The notes under the pieces were generated by a model. It made no database searches, was not told where the DNA came from, and saw only the letters and a program-made list of their open reading frames with translations. Source: an uncultured Chloroflexota bacterium (GTDB lineage: Bacteria; Chloroflexota; Limnocylindria; Limnocylindrales; Limnocylindraceae). Taken from it: a stretch of 8,333 bases of DNA. The stretch is taken from assembly GCA_903944295.1 (NCBI GenBank), contig CAJARA010000063.1, positions 1-8,333 of the forward strand. The letters are read 5' to 3'. Position numbers and translations under genes: made by a program. Shown here piece after piece: positions 1 through 6,311 of the stretch (the first letter of the stretch is position 1; the number at the start of each line of letters is the position of its first letter).

Positions 1-435
1 GAGCGCCTCCATCCAGCGCAGCTTCGCCCGCCAGTAGCCGCTCGCAACCTCACGCCCATTCGGCACATAGACACTGGCGATGGTGACCCCACCACACTGC
101 GCCGCAATCAGGCGCGGCTCATCCATCAGGTCTGGGTCGTCTCCCTCTGCAGGTTTGACTGCGCCGCTTGCGGCTGTGGGGAGGCCGAGTGTTGGTGCCA
201 CAAGGCCGATCCGCGATGCGATCAAGACGCCGTTACGTCCACCGGCGCCGATCGCCTCCCACTCGTATCCGCGTGAGGTGAAGAGTTCAGCTGGGACCTG
301 CTCCGGGTTGCACTTCGTCTCCTGCAAGAGGAGGACGTCGGGTGGCGTGCGATCCAAAAAGGCGGCGAGTCGCTCGGCGCGTGCGCGGATGCCGTTGACA
401 TTCCATGAGGTGATGGAGAGCTGCGCCGCGCTCAC
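1..435 (-). CDS. xthA: Exodeoxyribonuclease III (AP endonuclease family), N-terminal part, cut by the window edge
   Basis: This is the first 145 codons of an exonuclease III-type enzyme, which incises DNA at abasic sites and degrades 3' ends in base-excision repair. The reading frame has no stop before position 1. Residues 11-17 read WNVNGIR, the family's first motif with the metal-binding Asn. Residues 37-41 read LQETK, whose Glu39 matches the metal-binding Glu of E. coli ExoIII. NGVLIAS (68-74) and YVPNG (123-127) follow, and Tyr123 fits the active-site Tyr. The catalytic Asp/His motifs lie in the missing C-terminal half. The start is taken as GTG at 435-433 because AAGG lies about 6 nt upstream and the preceding gene's stop is only 8 nt away. 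It is the last visible gene of the leftward operon beginning at 3975. The symbol is by family; an ExoA-type paralogue is also possible. Confidence 0.93.
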   Translation of the reverse strand, partial: MSAAQLSITSWNVNGIRARAERLAAFLDRTPPDVLLLQETKCNPEQVPAELFTSRGYEWEAIGAGGRNGVLIASRIGLVAPTLGLPTAASGAVKPAEGDDPDLMDEPRLIAAQCGGVTIASVYVPNGREVASGYWRAKLRWMEAL

Positions 436-443
436 GCGCAACC

Positions 444-725
444 TTAGGTGCGTGGGCCGTTGAGAATTGCGCCGATCATCCCTTCAGTAGCGCTCGCACC
501 TGCACCAGGCTCCGCCTCAAGGCTCACCGTGATGCCCGCGCTCTTCAGTGCGGCGATCGCACGATCAAGTGCTGGCTCCGCAACGGAGAGGTGTACCACG
601 CCATCTTCGCTCTCTGGGCTTCCAACGATCCCCTCCACGGCGATGCTTGCCGCGGCGAGTGCCGCCGTTGCGGCGGCGAGGCTCCCTGCGGCAGGCTTCA
701 GGTGGATCGTGAACCAGTGACTCAT
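444..725 (-). CDS. Small ACT-domain-like protein (93 aa)
   Basis: This 93-residue soluble protein has the look of a single ACT-type regulatory domain. A first strand (HWFTIHLKP, residues 3-11) is followed by an Ala-rich helix (15-27), a strand pair around VEGIVGSPE and GVVHLSVAE (30-50), a second helix (52-63) and a closing strand (ITVSLEAE, 65-72), giving a beta-alpha-beta-beta-alpha-beta order. ACT domains usually bind amino acids and regulate metabolic enzymes, but no ligand can be named. Residues 73-93 are Gly/Ala-rich and may be flexible. The ATG at 725 is preceded by TAGGA overlapping the stop of the upstream SpoIID-like gene, with a 9-nt gap, so translation is probably coupled. The coding frame is preferred over the antisense frame because of this spacing and RBS. 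The fold call rests on pattern only. Confidence 0.72.
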   Translation of the reverse strand: MSHWFTIHLKPAAGSLAAATAALAAASIAVEGIVGSPESEDGVVHLSVAEPALDRAIAALKSAGITVSLEAEPGAGASATEGMIGAILNGPRT

Positions 726-734
726 GAGCGCATC

Positions 735-2315
735 CTAGCGCGCTGCGGCAGTGTTCGGCGCTGCTCCAGAGATTGCCAGCGTGCGCTGCTGGCCGCCGAG
801 GTTCACCTCAGCGATCAGTTCGCTGCGCAGTGCGCGACGACCATCGGCTGGATCGCGCTGTGGGCCGAGCGGCTGCACTGTGGCGCTCACGCTCCCCAAG
901 GAGTAGCTCCCGAGCAGCGGATCGGAGCTCCACCATGCGCTGATTGACGGTGCGCCACCTTTGCGTGGGGCGGAAAGAAGCGAGAGTCCGAGGCGCCCGT
1001 CAACCGTTGGTGCAAAGAGTGCAACTTCGTCACGGCCATCTGCGTCTCGATCCCAAACCGTCAGGCTGATCTCGCTGAGTGGCGCGGTTGATGTGCCCAC
1101 CAACTGCGGCGCCCCGAGCACCGGATCTTGGATGCGCTTCTTCACCCAGTTGCGCTTCTCGGAGAGGGCGACCCAGATCCCGCTCTGTCCACCACCTGTT
1201 GCAATCACGCTGGCGGGTGTTGGCGCGCTGATGACTAGGTCATCGCTCCCGTCGCCATTCACGTCGGCGGTGATGACGCGCATCTGCGAGGCTTCAATGC
1301 CGGAGGCGGCAAGGTCGGTCACGCTCCAGATATCGTCGCGCCAGAGGTAGGCGTCGTTGCGTCGCTCAATTGATCCCATCGTCGCACTCACCACGGGGTT
1401 GCCAGTGACTGGATCGGTAGTGTTCCAGACGCGGAGCGTGGCGATCTCGGGGAAGAGGTCGCCGTCAAAGTCGCCACGGAACTCGGTGAGTTGATCGCCG
1501 CCGTTCGACCAGTCGTCTGGGAGTGACCACGGTTCGGCGAATGGGTCCACAGCATAGTCAACGAGTGTTGCATCGCTCTCACTTGGGGCTGGATTGTAGA
1601 TCGCAATGTTGGGCCCGTAGAACCTGCGGATCAGCGCTTCAAACGACTCACCATCGCGGGCGCAGCGCCGAGCATTCTGCTGATAGAGATGGAACCCGGT
1701 GTAGTACTTGGCACAACCCTTGCGGTAGGAGCCGCCGCGGTATCCAGTGTGCGCAAAACCTTTTCGAGCACCAGCGGTACGCCAGATGGAGAGCGGCCAG
1801 ATCGTCTCAATCGCGGAGCGGATCAGCGGGAGTCGAGCGGGGAGCCCCTTCTTGACGCGGGCTGCGTCCGACGCCTCCGCCTTCGTTGTGGCGTTGCCGC
1901 GGTAGAGCTGGAAGGTGGTACTCGAACCGATGTCGAAGCAGTCGCCGTTCTTATCTTTCAGCTTCTTGTTCGGGTGCGTGATGTACCACCAGGCGTACTG
2001 CTTGACGATCTGTGCCGCCGAGAGGAGCTGCGCGCGATGCGTCTCGTTTGGACCCCACTCGTTGATCACGACGCGCTCAACGTAGGTCTTGAAGTCCACC
2101 TGAACCCGCGTCCCCATCTTCCAGCGACGCCCCTTCTTAACAGGAATGTGCACCCAGATGCTTTCTGGGGGTCGCGTGAACGAGGTCCACGGCGTGCACT
2201 GATACGGCGCGGCAGTCGCCGTGGCTGCGCGCTCTCCAGCGATCGGCCCTGAGGCCGGGATGGCGATGAGCGAGAGGATCAGCGCAACGAGCGCCGCTCG
2301 CTTACAGCTCCGCAA
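735..2315 (-). CDS. Secreted SpoIID/LytB-like domain protein with C-terminal FG-GAP/VCBS-type repeats
   Basis: This 526-residue protein appears to be exported. A Lys/Arg-containing N terminus and hydrophobic core (residues 5-20) form a signal peptide, with likely cleavage near 27-36. Residues about 70-240 resemble the SpoIID/LytB domain, known from a peptidoglycan glycan-strand-cleaving enzyme of sporulation. Evidence is the FKTYVERVVINEWGP segment (75-89) with Glu86 at the expected catalytic position, the LLSAAQIVKQYAW helix (97-109), STTFQLYRG (132-140) and the closing YQQNARRCARDGESFEALI segment (211-229) before a FYGP turn. Three Asp-rich calcium-loop-like motifs then mark FG-GAP repeats: 282-290 (DFDGDLFPE), 351-359 (DVNGDGSDD) and 422-430 (DRDADGRDE). 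The TTG start at 2315 lies 14 nt inside the exporter gene and has GGGAG 3 nt upstream; it is chosen because it gives a full signal peptide. Sporulation is not implied. Cell-wall binding or remodelling is inferred. Confidence 0.82.
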   Translation of the reverse strand: MRSCKRAALVALILSLIAIPASGPIAGERAATATAAPYQCTPWTSFTRPPESIWVHIPVKKGRRWKMGTRVQVDFKTYVERVVINEWGPNETHRAQLLSAAQIVKQYAWWYITHPNKKLKDKNGDCFDIGSSTTFQLYRGNATTKAEASDAARVKKGLPARLPLIRSAIETIWPLSIWRTAGARKGFAHTGYRGGSYRKGCAKYYTGFHLYQQNARRCARDGESFEALIRRFYGPNIAIYNPAPSESDATLVDYAVDPFAEPWSLPDDWSNGGDQLTEFRGDFDGDLFPEIATLRVWNTTDPVTGNPVVSATMGSIERRNDAYLWRDDIWSVTDLAASGIEASQMRVITADVNGDGSDDLVISAPTPASVIATGGGQSGIWVALSEKRNWVKKRIQDPVLGAPQLVGTSTAPLSEISLTVWDRDADGRDEVALFAPTVDGRLGLSLLSAPRKGGAPSISAWWSSDPLLGSYSLGSVSATVQPLGPQRDPADGRRALRSELIAEVNLGGQQRTLAISGAAPNTAAAR

Positions 2316-3975
2316 CGACTCCCTCGCTCGGCTTGCTGCGTAGCGGGATCTCTTCGATCAGCGTTGCGGCAACAAGTGCCACGAGGCTTGCCACCACGGC
2401 GAGCCAGAAGATCGAGCCGATTGCATCGGCAATTCCCGCCTTGATCGCGTTGAAGAAGGCCCCGACGTATTCGGCTGGGATCAGGGCGAGGAGGGCGGGA
2501 TCAAACTGTCCGCCCACATTCGTTAACTGGTCTAGGTTGCCGCCAACTGCGGCGAAGAATGGATCAAACGTTCCCGCAGGGGCCGCAGCGGCAAGCTCCG
2601 TTGGGATCGTGGTCGTCAGCTGCCCGCCGAAGTAGGAGCCAACGATGGCGAGTCCGACCGAGCCGCCAACCTGGCGGAAGAAGGTGAGGTTGGAGGTTGC
2701 GGCACCGAGGAACTTAAACGGCACGGCGTTCTGCACCACGATGGTGAAGACGGAGAGGGTTGGTCCAACACCGAGACCGGCGAGGAACATCCATCCACGC
2801 AGCACCCACGGATCGGTATCTGCCTTGATATTGGTTAAGAGGAGCGACCCCACCGTGACGAGCACGATGGCGCCGAGAATGAGGGACTTATAGCGACCGC
2901 GTCGCGCTACCAGTAGCCCTGCACCGACCGAACTGATGATCACGCCGAGGAGGAGTGGGAGCGTGGCATAGCCAGAGTTGGTTGCCGTCTCACCGAGCAC
3001 GGTCTGGAAGTAGCGCGGCAAGAAGATGATCGAGGCGAAGAAGCCGATTGAGGCGAAGAAGGTTGCCGTTGCCGCCGCCGCGAAGGTGCGGTTCTTAAAG
3101 AGTTCGAGCGGGATGATCGGCTCGTCCGCCTTCGCCTCAATGAAGAGGAAGAGGCAGAGGATGGCGAGGCCCGCTGCGATCAGCCCTGCGACCTCTGGGG
3201 TGGCGAAGGCGTTGCTCTGCACGTTGGTCAAGCCGATGAGTACTGGAATGATGCCGGCGGCGAAGACGATGGCGCCGAGGAAGTCGATCTTCTGGTTCGG
3301 TCGCCCCTTAATCGTTGGGAGCTCGAGCAAGATGATCGCAATGCTGAGTAGGCCGATAGGAAGGTTGACGTAGAAGATGAGGTGCCAGCTGAACGTGTCG
3401 GTGAGCCAGCCGCCGAGCGCTGGCCCAATCAGGCTAGAGAGGCCGAAGACGGCACCGAAGAGGCCCTGATAGCGACCGCGCTCCTTTGCGCTGAAGAGAT
3501 CGCCAATCGTGGCGAGTGCAATTGGGAAGAGCGCACCAGCGCCGAGCCCCTGAATGCCGCGGAAGATGATCAGCTGCTCAATATTCTGTGAGAGCCCGGC
3601 GAGTGCCGAACCAATAAGGAAGAGGCTGACGCCGATCAGAAGGAGCGGCTTGCGGCCGTACATATCAGAGAGCTTTCCGTAGATCGGCACGGTGACGGTG
3701 CTCGCGAGGAGGTAGATCGTCACGACCCACGTATAGAGATTCGCGCCATTCAGTTCGGTGATGATCTGTGGAAGCGCTGTTCCGACGATGGTCTGATCAA
3801 GAGCGCCCAAGAAGAGGGCGAGCATGATCGCCACGACGATGCCCTGCTTCGCGCGCTTGGAGAGATCCGCTCCAGCGTGGTGGCTTGAGGCTGGACTCGC
3901 CTTGCTCGGCCGCTTCGCCGTGATGGCCTTGCTCGGCTTGCTCGGGCGCGAAGGGCTACGTCGTGCGGTTGCCAT
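2302..3975 (-). CDS. DHA2-family MFS drug/proton antiporter (14 TM)
   Basis: This 557-residue integral membrane exporter probably uses the proton gradient to expel small molecules. The substrate cannot be read from sequence. The DHA2 hallmark LDQTIVGTALPQI (residues 59-71) sits in TM1. MFS motif A, GKLSDMYGRKP, is at 100-110. The antiporter motif C region GLSSLIGPALGG is at 178-189, followed by the TM6 signature around NLPIGLL (204-210). Length and helix count fit the 14-spanner class, with a long loop rich in Ala, Gly and Phe (about 445-505) before the last helix. The first 45 residues are an unusual basic Ser/Pro/Lys-rich tail. The start is ATG 3975 because AGGAGG lies 5 nt upstream; an in-frame GTG at 3993 lies upstream of that SD and is rejected. 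It is the first gene of the leftward operon. The last codons overlap the SpoIID-like gene by 14 nt. Confidence 0.94.
   Translation of the reverse strand: MATARRSPSRPSKPSKAITAKRPSKASPASSHHAGADLSKRAKQGIVVAIMLALFLGALDQTIVGTALPQIITELNGANLYTWVVTIYLLASTVTVPIYGKLSDMYGRKPLLLIGVSLFLIGSALAGLSQNIEQLIIFRGIQGLGAGALFPIALATIGDLFSAKERGRYQGLFGAVFGLSSLIGPALGGWLTDTFSWHLIFYVNLPIGLLSIAIILLELPTIKGRPNQKIDFLGAIVFAAGIIPVLIGLTNVQSNAFATPEVAGLIAAGLAILCLFLFIEAKADEPIIPLELFKNRTFAAAATATFFASIGFFASIIFLPRYFQTVLGETATNSGYATLPLLLGVIISSVGAGLLVARRGRYKSLILGAIVLVTVGSLLLTNIKADTDPWVLRGWMFLAGLGVGPTLSVFTIVVQNAVPFKFLGAATSNLTFFRQVGGSVGLAIVGSYFGGQLTTTIPTELAAAAPAGTFDPFFAAVGGNLDQLTNVGGQFDPALLALIPAEYVGAFFNAIKAGIADAIGSIFWLAVVASLVALVAATLIEEIPLRSKPSEGVVAEL
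3901..3945 (-). repeat. Three copies of a 9-bp repeat encoding Pro-Ser-Lys in the exporter tail
   Basis: The 9-mer CTTGCTCGG (plus strand) occurs at 3901-3909, 3928-3936 and 3937-3945, the last two in tandem. All three are in the same frame and encode Pro-Ser-Lys, building the basic low-complexity N terminus of the MFS protein. The pattern fits slippage or short duplication in a disordered tail. Confidence 0.7.
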
Positions 3976-4030
3976 GGGGACCTCCTGATTCACGCCTCTG
4001 CCACATGCTGCGGTAGTTCACGTTGCAACC

Positions 4031-4059
4031 ATCATACCCCTCGCGTCGCAGGCTGTCCT
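4031..4059 (-). promoter_or_regulatory. Sigma70-like promoter for the leftward MFS operon
   Basis: On the minus strand, AGGACA (4059-4054, 4 of 6 matches to TTGACA) and TATGAT (4036-4031, 5 of 6 to TATAAT) are separated by exactly 17 nt. Initiation near 4024 would give a 5' UTR of about 50 nt ending in the AGGAGG ribosome binding site before ATG 3975. This is the best -35/-10 pair in the window. It is predicted from sequence alone. Confidence 0.5.
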
Positions 4060-4066
4060 CAGGCGC

Positions 4067-4072
4067 TAGGGT
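4067..4072 (+). promoter_or_regulatory. -10 hexamer TAGGGT for a probably leaderless LLM transcript
   Basis: TAGGGT ends 6 nt before ATG 4079, so transcription would start at or next to the start codon. No good Shine-Dalgarno sequence precedes this ATG and no -35 match is visible. TANNNT at this spacing is the usual signature of leaderless promoters in several GC-rich phyla. Confidence 0.45.
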
Positions 4073-4078
4073 TGCCGC

Positions 4079-5020
4079 ATGAAGATCGGCATCGTGATTG
4101 AGGGGCAGATGGGCCTCACTTACGCGCAGCAACTCGCTCTTGCACAGCGAGCTGAGTCACTCGGCTTCGACGCCTTCTATCGCACCGATCACTATGAATC
4201 CTTCCCAGGTCCCGCCGATCAGGCGACGAGTGACGCGTGGAGTGTCTTGGCGGGACTCGCCCGTGAGACCAGAACGATTGCGCTTGGGACACTGGTGAGT
4301 CCTGTGACCTTCCGTTATCCAGGTGAGTACGCGAAGGTGGTCGCCACAGTGCAAGAGATGGCGGGACGCCGCATGCATGCGGGGCTCGGCGCCGGATGGC
4401 ACGAGTCGGAGCATCGTCGCTACGGCTTCCCGTTTCCGGAGATGCCGGTGCGCGCGGAGATGCTGGAAGAGCAGCTCAGCATTGTGCGCGGTCTCTGGTC
4501 TGGACCAGACGGCTGGTCTTTTAGTGGGAAGCACTATCAGGTGGGCGACGCGCTCTTCCGCGCGAAACCAGACCCAGCGCCGTGGATCATCACGGGTGGC
4601 GAAGGTTCGCCGCGCGGGATGCGCATTGCCGCGGCACATGCGGACGAGTTCAACCTCACCTCGTCAACGCCGCAGATCGCGCGCGAGAAGTTCGCCGCAC
4701 TGGACGCCGCCTGCACCGCCGCCGGACGCGAGCCTGCAACGCTGGTGCGCTCAGCGATGACTGGCCTCCTCATTGGGCGCACCCAGGCCGACTATCTCGC
4801 CGGCGTCGCCCGCTTCATGGAGCGGATCGGCGGGAGTGGTGATCCTGAGGAGTACCTTGCGCCGCGTCGGCCGCGCTGGGTGGCGGGGACGCCAGAGGAG
4901 GCGGCAACCCAGATGCGCGCCTTCCGTGATGCTGGCGCACAGCGACTCTTGATGCAGCACTTCCTCCCGCTGGAGCTTGAGCCGCTCGATCTGCTCGCCG
5001 AAATTCGCGACGCGCTCTAG
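4079..5020 (+). CDS. LLM-class (luciferase-like) flavin/F420-dependent oxidoreductase
   Basis: This 313-residue soluble enzyme belongs to the bacterial luciferase-like TIM-barrel family, whose members use FMN or coenzyme F420 for hydride transfer or monooxygenation. It begins with the usual MKIGI strand, then a QLALAQRAESLGFDAF helix (18-33) and RTDHY (35-39). IALGTLVSPVTFRYPGEYAK (67-86) and the strongly conserved GLGAGWHESEH segment (102-112) follow, leading to an EEQLSIVRGLW helix. PWIITGGEG and the C-terminal GTPEEAATQMRAFRDAGA region match the F420-dependent branch better than classical luciferase alpha subunits. Full length fits the family. The substrate is unknown, and F420 use is an inference not confirmed by any F420-synthesis gene here. 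It is a single-gene unit, divergent from the MFS operon and convergent with sodX, 12 nt away. Confidence 0.92.
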   Translation: MKIGIVIEGQMGLTYAQQLALAQRAESLGFDAFYRTDHYESFPGPADQATSDAWSVLAGLARETRTIALGTLVSPVTFRYPGEYAKVVATVQEMAGRRMHAGLGAGWHESEHRRYGFPFPEMPVRAEMLEEQLSIVRGLWSGPDGWSFSGKHYQVGDALFRAKPDPAPWIITGGEGSPRGMRIAAAHADEFNLTSSTPQIAREKFAALDAACTAAGREPATLVRSAMTGLLIGRTQADYLAGVARFMERIGGSGDPEEYLAPRRPRWVAGTPEEAATQMRAFRDAGAQRLLMQHFLPLELEPLDLLAEIRDAL

Positions 5021-5024
5021 CGGA

Positions 5025-5044
5025 CGCGTTATCTAGCGAACGCG
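5025..5044. terminator. Weak stem-loop between convergent LLM and sodX genes
   Basis: CGCGTT (5025-5030) pairs with AACGCG (5039-5044) across an 8-nt loop that spans the sodX stop codon. It sits just after the LLM stop and could slow polymerase from either direction. No U-tract follows, so it is at best a weak or factor-assisted terminator. Confidence 0.22.
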
Positions 5045-5395
5045 ACCGCGTCGACCTGAAGGCCCGGTTCGGAAGAGGAGAATCCCGCGAAGCGCGCTCA
5101 GCGGTACGGGTCCACTTTGACGCGAATCGCTGGATGCGGCGGCGTTGTCGCCGAGTAGCCAGAGTGCGTCAGGAGTTCGCAACGTGCCAACGGGCCATGC
5201 CGCGACGCGCTTGATGTCGAATCGCCCTTCGCGCTCAGCGATCACGATGCTCCCGGCGCGCGGTACGCCGCGCAACCAGGGGAGACCGTGGGGTCCGGCG
5301 GGGGCGACAAGGAGCGTGTCACCGGGTTCAAGTGTTGGCGCCATGGAGCGTTCGGCAACAACCGCGCGCCAGATGCGGCGCGCGGTCATCACCAT
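5033..5395 (-). CDS. sodX: Nickel superoxide dismutase maturation protease (S26 signal-peptidase-like, SodX type)
   Basis: This 120-residue protease has the compact S26 signal-peptidase core and no obvious membrane anchor. ERSMAPTLEPGD (15-26) carries the nucleophile Ser17. FDIKRV (59-64) carries the candidate general-base Lys62. LLGDN followed by SSDSRQSGPVP is the family's C-terminal box. In NiSOD systems such an enzyme removes the leader peptide so that His1 can ligate nickel. The gene follows sodN by 27 nt on the same strand, which strongly supports that role. The ATG at 5395 is followed by in-frame GTG and ATG codons, and no strong ribosome binding site separates these choices, so the true start may be one or two codons later. 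The basic C terminus (GRRGRVR) could touch nucleic acid or lipid, but nothing proves this. Confidence 0.9.
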   Translation of the reverse strand: MVMTARRIWRAVVAERSMAPTLEPGDTLLVAPAGPHGLPWLRGVPRAGSIVIAEREGRFDIKRVAAWPVGTLRTPDALWLLGDNAAASSDSRQSGPVPLSALRGILLFRTGPSGRRGRVR

Positions 5396-5422
5396 GATCT
5401 GATTGCGGCCAGTCTCGTTGCG

Positions 5423-5854
5423 TTACGCCTTGGAGGCGGCGAAGGACTTCGCGAACGCTTCGGTTGCGGCAACCAGCTCGGCGGCGGCTGCTGGGTCAAC
5501 GCTCTGCTTGTTCTTTGAGGCGAGCTTCAGCAGCTTCCAGACCTGGTCGTGCAGGTCGGGCACCTTCGTCAGGTGCTCTGGTTTGAAGTAGTCGGACCAG
5601 ATCACCTGGACCTCGCGCTTCACCAGTTCCGCATGCTCCTCCTTAACGGCGATGCAGCGGGCAACCTTGTTGCGCCCAGCATGATCAGCCGGTCCAGCAA
5701 TCTCCGTTGTGGTGATCAGCTCGACCATGCGCGCCACGGTCTTTGCAGCGAGCACCGCGCCGGCCGGGTCGTAGATTCCGCATGGGATATCGCAGTGCGC
5801 GTGTACCGTGACGGGAGCGAACTCTGACTTGAGTGACTTGATGACGTTGTACAT
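5423..5854 (-). CDS. sodN: Nickel-type superoxide dismutase precursor
   Basis: This is a 143-residue precursor of the cytoplasmic nickel enzyme that converts superoxide to oxygen and hydrogen peroxide. A 19-residue leader ends VTVHA, and cleavage after Ala19 exposes HCDIPCGIYDP (20-30). This matches the nickel hook HCXXPCGXY, in which the new N-terminal His, the following Cys and the second Cys (precursor His20, Cys21 and Cys25) bind nickel. Further family patches are NKVARCIAVKEEHAE, VIWSDYFKPEHL and DLHDQVWKLLKLASKNK. The mature length of 124 residues is close to the usual size. ATG 5854 is chosen because AGGAGG lies 4 nt upstream and overlaps the stop of the membrane-protein gene, implying coupled translation. 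The frame stays open upstream, but that extension only reads through the neighbouring gene. Use of nickel instead of iron or manganese is common in planktonic bacteria. Confidence 0.97.
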   Translation of the reverse strand: MYNVIKSLKSEFAPVTVHAHCDIPCGIYDPAGAVLAAKTVARMVELITTTEIAGPADHAGRNKVARCIAVKEEHAELVKREVQVIWSDYFKPEHLTKVPDLHDQVWKLLKLASKNKQSVDPAAAAELVAATEAFAKSFAASKA

Positions 5855-5862
5855 GGTTCCTC

Positions 5863-6207
5863 CTACTTTACAAATACGGCGATCGCGACATTCGTGAGCG
5901 CCAAGATGCCGACAGCATGATAGGTGCCGGATGGAATCTCCTGATCGCGTCGGCGCGGCCACGAGATGAGGAGTAGGACGACGGTGATCGCGATCTTGAT
6001 CCCGAACTTTGCATGATTCACCGGCTCCGTCCCCATCTCGGCGAGGCCGAGCAGTAAGACGCCGCTTAGAAGCTGCAGCAGCGTGCCGTGCACCATGCCG
6101 GCTGAGAGTCGCTTCGGGACACTCCTGATCCCCGCAAAATAGCCACCAACAACGGCCGCCATGCCGAGAAGGTGGATGAAAACGAGTGCGAGTTGTGCTG
6201 CGTCCAT
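5863..6207 (-). CDS. Four-helix integral membrane protein, first gene of the sodN operon
   Basis: This 114-residue protein has four predicted membrane helices at about 5-27, 39-57, 66-83 and 96-113 and short loops, including a basic one (PRRRDQ, 84-89). I do not recognise a characterised family, although small CopD-like or heme-binding four-helix proteins look broadly similar. One His falls in or at the edge of each helix: His12, His40, His65 and His97. VNHAKFGIKIAI (63-74) and MVHGTLLQLLSG (38-49) look conserved-type. The ATG at 6207 has GGAGG 4 nt upstream. Its TAG stop forms part of the sodN Shine-Dalgarno, so the two are co-translated. That linkage suggests a part in nickel supply, heme/redox chemistry or membrane oxidative defence, but no function can be assigned. 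Confidence 0.85.
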   Translation of the reverse strand: MDAAQLALVFIHLLGMAAVVGGYFAGIRSVPKRLSAGMVHGTLLQLLSGVLLLGLAEMGTEPVNHAKFGIKIAITVVLLLISWPRRRDQEIPSGTYHAVGILALTNVAIAVFVK

Positions 6208-6224
6208 TCAACCTCCACGTTTCT

Positions 6225-6239
6225 GGCGCAGGCTGCGCC
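6225..6239 (-). promoter_or_regulatory. Inverted repeat/hairpin in the sodN-operon leader
   Basis: GGCGCAG (6225-6231) and CTGCGCC (6233-6239) are perfect inverted repeats around one base. In the leftward RNA they form a 6-bp GC-rich stem with a 3-nt loop, 8 nt before the GGAGG site of the membrane-protein gene. A weak TACCGT -10 (6253-6248) would start the RNA right at this stem. It could be a repressor site, an mRNA-stabilising 5' hairpin, or chance in GC-rich DNA. Confidence 0.35.
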
Positions 6240-6298
6240 CTCCCTCTACGGTAGCCGACTGGGGTGCGACAGGTGCCTCCTCGTGCGCTTCAGGCGTG

Positions 6299-6304
6299 TA
6301 GGGT
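6299..6304 (+). promoter_or_regulatory. -10 hexamer TAGGGT for a probably leaderless acyltransferase transcript
   Basis: TAGGGT ends 7 nt before ATG 6312 and is the same hexamer seen before the LLM gene. No purine-rich Shine-Dalgarno at proper spacing is seen, and no -35 match. It also supports ATG 6312 over the upstream in-frame GTG at 6264. Confidence 0.42.
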
Positions 6305-6311
6305 TTACGGG

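Noticed and set aside
80..463. A 127-codon plus-strand frame at the left edge
   Set aside because: It is antisense to exonuclease III, whose motifs are unmistakable on the minus strand.
1689..2252. A 187-codon plus-strand frame antisense to the SpoIID-like gene
   Set aside because: Its translation is Arg/Val/Leu-rich without domain motifs, as expected of a GC-rich shadow frame; the opposite strand has clear domains.
3976..3993. GTG 3993 as start of the MFS gene
   Set aside because: The AGGAGG site lies between it and ATG 3975 at ideal spacing for the ATG.
4022..4029. Palindrome GTTGCAAC near the predicted MFS transcription start
   Set aside because: Only 8 bp with no extension of the symmetry, so too short to call an operator.
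4157..4639. A 160-codon minus-strand frame inside the LLM gene
   Set aside because: Its His/Arg-rich translation has no recognisable motif and it fully overlaps a well-supported gene.
5040..5051. ACGCG/CGCGT inverted repeat with a 2-nt loop in the sodX end
   Set aside because: Loop too short and inside coding sequence; expected by chance in such GC-rich DNA.
5423..6211. A 262-codon minus-strand frame that extends sodN far upstream
   Set aside because: The extra 119 codons read the membrane-protein gene in another frame. AGGAGG before ATG 5854 and the expected leader-plus-nickel-hook layout fix the sodN start.
6264..6311. GTG 6264 as start of the acyltransferase
   Set aside because: The added residues do not look like the family, and a -10 hexamer lies inside the extension.
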